A stretch of 6,459 bases of DNA from an uncultured Bacilli bacterium. Lineage in GTDB: Bacteria > Bacillota_I > Bacilli_A > RF39 > UBA660. Under the pieces are notes generated by a model. That model was not told the origin of the DNA, did no database searches, and saw nothing but the letters and a program-made list of their open reading frames with translations. The stretch is taken from positions 1 through 6,459 of the forward strand of contig CANQHT010000068.1 in assembly GCA_947623705.1 (NCBI GenBank), in the 5' to 3' direction. Below, one piece after another: positions 5,719 to 6,459 of the stretch; position 1 is the stretch's first letter; the number at the start of each line of letters is the position of its first letter. The translations under genes were made by a program, and so were the position numbers.

Positions 5719-5740
5719 AAAAAAAGCCTAAAAACTAGGC
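5719..5740 (-). terminator. Intrinsic terminator of the 203-aa membrane protein gene
   Basis: On the minus strand GCCTA (5740-5736) pairs with TAGGC (5730-5726) across the loop GTTTT, followed by seven T residues (5725-5719). The gene's TAG stop (5737-5735) lies within the 5' arm and loop, so the hairpin also encodes the C-terminus. Confidence 0.85.
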
Positions 5741-6346
5741 CGTTATTGCAAAGTTATTAAGCATATAATCGATTCTCTTTTGAATAGTTTCATCTTCTCT
5801 AGCCCCATTTGGAGTCTTAACTGTTATTTTAAAAGTTTTATTATCTAAAGAAATATAATATTCTAAAGTATAATCATCTTTTGCAATTGTACAACTATTA
5901 TAAGAATTATCTAATGGAGCACTAGTACAATTACTTGGAACTTTGGCATGTTCTACTACTACTAATATTTTTTCGGCATCATTAAATTTAAAAATATCTT
6001 GATCTTTATATTTAAAAACCGAAATCTTTTTGACATCATAACGCATTGAATAATCTAAATCACTAACATATTTTTGGGTAGTTACTAATTCTTCTTCGCC
6101 ATTAAAAGTCATATATAGAACTTTTTTATCCGTTGACATATTTATTTTAATATCACTATGTTTAACAAAGAAAAAATACATTAAATAAACAAGTGTTGCT
6201 ATTAGAAAAACCGTACCTAAAAATACCAAAGTTTTCATAATAAAAGTATCTTTTTTAGTATCTTCCACCTTTTCATCAACTCTTTTAGTTACATTTTTGA
6301 CATTATTCTTTGATTTTGCCCCAGTTTTTTTACCACTACTAGCCAT
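5735..6346 (-). CDS. Hypothetical single-pass membrane protein, 203 aa
   Basis: I do not recognise a family. The N-terminal 33 residues are Lys-rich and hydrophilic with no cleavage site, so they should stay in the cytoplasm. One membrane helix spans about residues 38-61. The remaining 140 residues would lie outside the cell and look mostly beta (for example KKVLYMTF, KISVFKY, KILVVVEH, TFKITVK), ending in a helix (about 186-199). Two Cys, 140 and 152, could form an extracellular disulfide. The topology is that of a signal-anchored extracytoplasmic domain; binding, scaffold or sensor roles are all possible and none is shown. The ATG at 6346 has AAGG about 10 bases upstream with a possible promoter before it. 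The stop lies in its own terminator, so it is probably transcribed alone. Length and start look intact. Confidence 0.78.
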   Translation of the reverse strand: MASSGKKTGAKSKNNVKNVTKRVDEKVEDTKKDTFIMKTLVFLGTVFLIATLVYLMYFFFVKHSDIKINMSTDKKVLYMTFNGEEELVTTQKYVSDLDYSMRYDVKKISVFKYKDQDIFKFNDAEKILVVVEHAKVPSNCTSAPLDNSYNSCTIAKDDYTLEYYISLDNKTFKITVKTPNGAREDETIQKRIDYMLNNFAITA

Positions 6347-6366
6347 AACATCACTACCTTAATTTA

Positions 6367-6395
6367 ATAATACTACTTAAATAAATTTAGAGCAA
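6367..6395 (-). promoter_or_regulatory. Probable promoter of the 203-aa membrane protein gene
   Basis: TTGCTC (6395-6390), a 17-base spacer and TATTAT (6372-6367) would start transcription near 6360, just before the AAGG site. A perfect -35 consensus TTGACA also occurs upstream (6420-6415), but the hexamer 17 bases on, TATTGC, is poor. Either or both could be used. Confidence 0.4.
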
Positions 6396-6459
6396 TATTT
6401 TTTTCTTAAAATAGTGTCAATTAAATATCAAATCACATTATTATTATGGATTTTTTTAG

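Noticed and set aside
6421..6459. ATG at about 6446 as the start of another plus-strand gene
   Set aside because: There is no ribosome binding site and the window ends a few codons later, so nothing can be supported.

Overview
The window is AT-rich DNA (roughly 30% G+C by eye) from a bacterium. It carries a T-box riboswitch, strong AAGGAG-type ribosome binding sites, a YolD/Y-polymerase pair and a short YidD, which together suggest Bacillota. A compact, uncultured Bacilli-type lineage near the Mollicutes is my inference. TGA is used as a stop by thrS, the metallo-hydrolase gene and yidD, and Trp is TGG, so the standard bacterial code applies and this is not a UGA=Trp mycoplasma. Gaps are very short, and none exceeds about 260 bases.

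Layout. Positions 1-96 hold no gene, only a 16-bp direct repeat. Positions 97-3053 (minus strand) form one apparent operon: promoter, threonine-type T-box leader (about 2819-3018), metallo-beta-lactamase-fold hydrolase, thrS, and a small Cys-rich lipoprotein. The first two genes overlap by 4 bases, and the lipoprotein starts 8 bases after the thrS stop. yidD (3054-3272, minus) lies directly upstream, and the -35 box of the T-box promoter starts at the base after its stop codon. yidD has a promoter that would place the transcript start on its own ATG. Divergent from it, on the plus strand, is a two-gene translesion-repair operon: a Y-family (UvrX/UmuC-like) DNA polymerase overlapping a YolD-like protein, with a candidate LexA/DinR operator just after the promoter. 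A stop-overlapping hairpin separates this operon from two convergent minus-strand genes of unknown function: a 242-aa soluble protein and a 203-aa single-pass membrane protein. The membrane protein ends in its own stop-overlapping terminator.

How the genes fit together. The T-box should raise transcription of the hydrolase, ThrRS and lipoprotein when tRNA-Thr is uncharged. The polymerase and YolD would be induced by DNA damage if the LexA site is real. YidD assists YidC/Sec membrane insertion.

I see no CRISPR array, tRNA, rRNA, prophage module or complete insertion sequence, and no strong case for a wholly new system. The points most worth a second look are the ThrRS without its TGS domain, the hydrolase placed first behind a Thr T-box, the candidate SOS site, the possible leaderless yidD message, and terminators that overlap stop codons.
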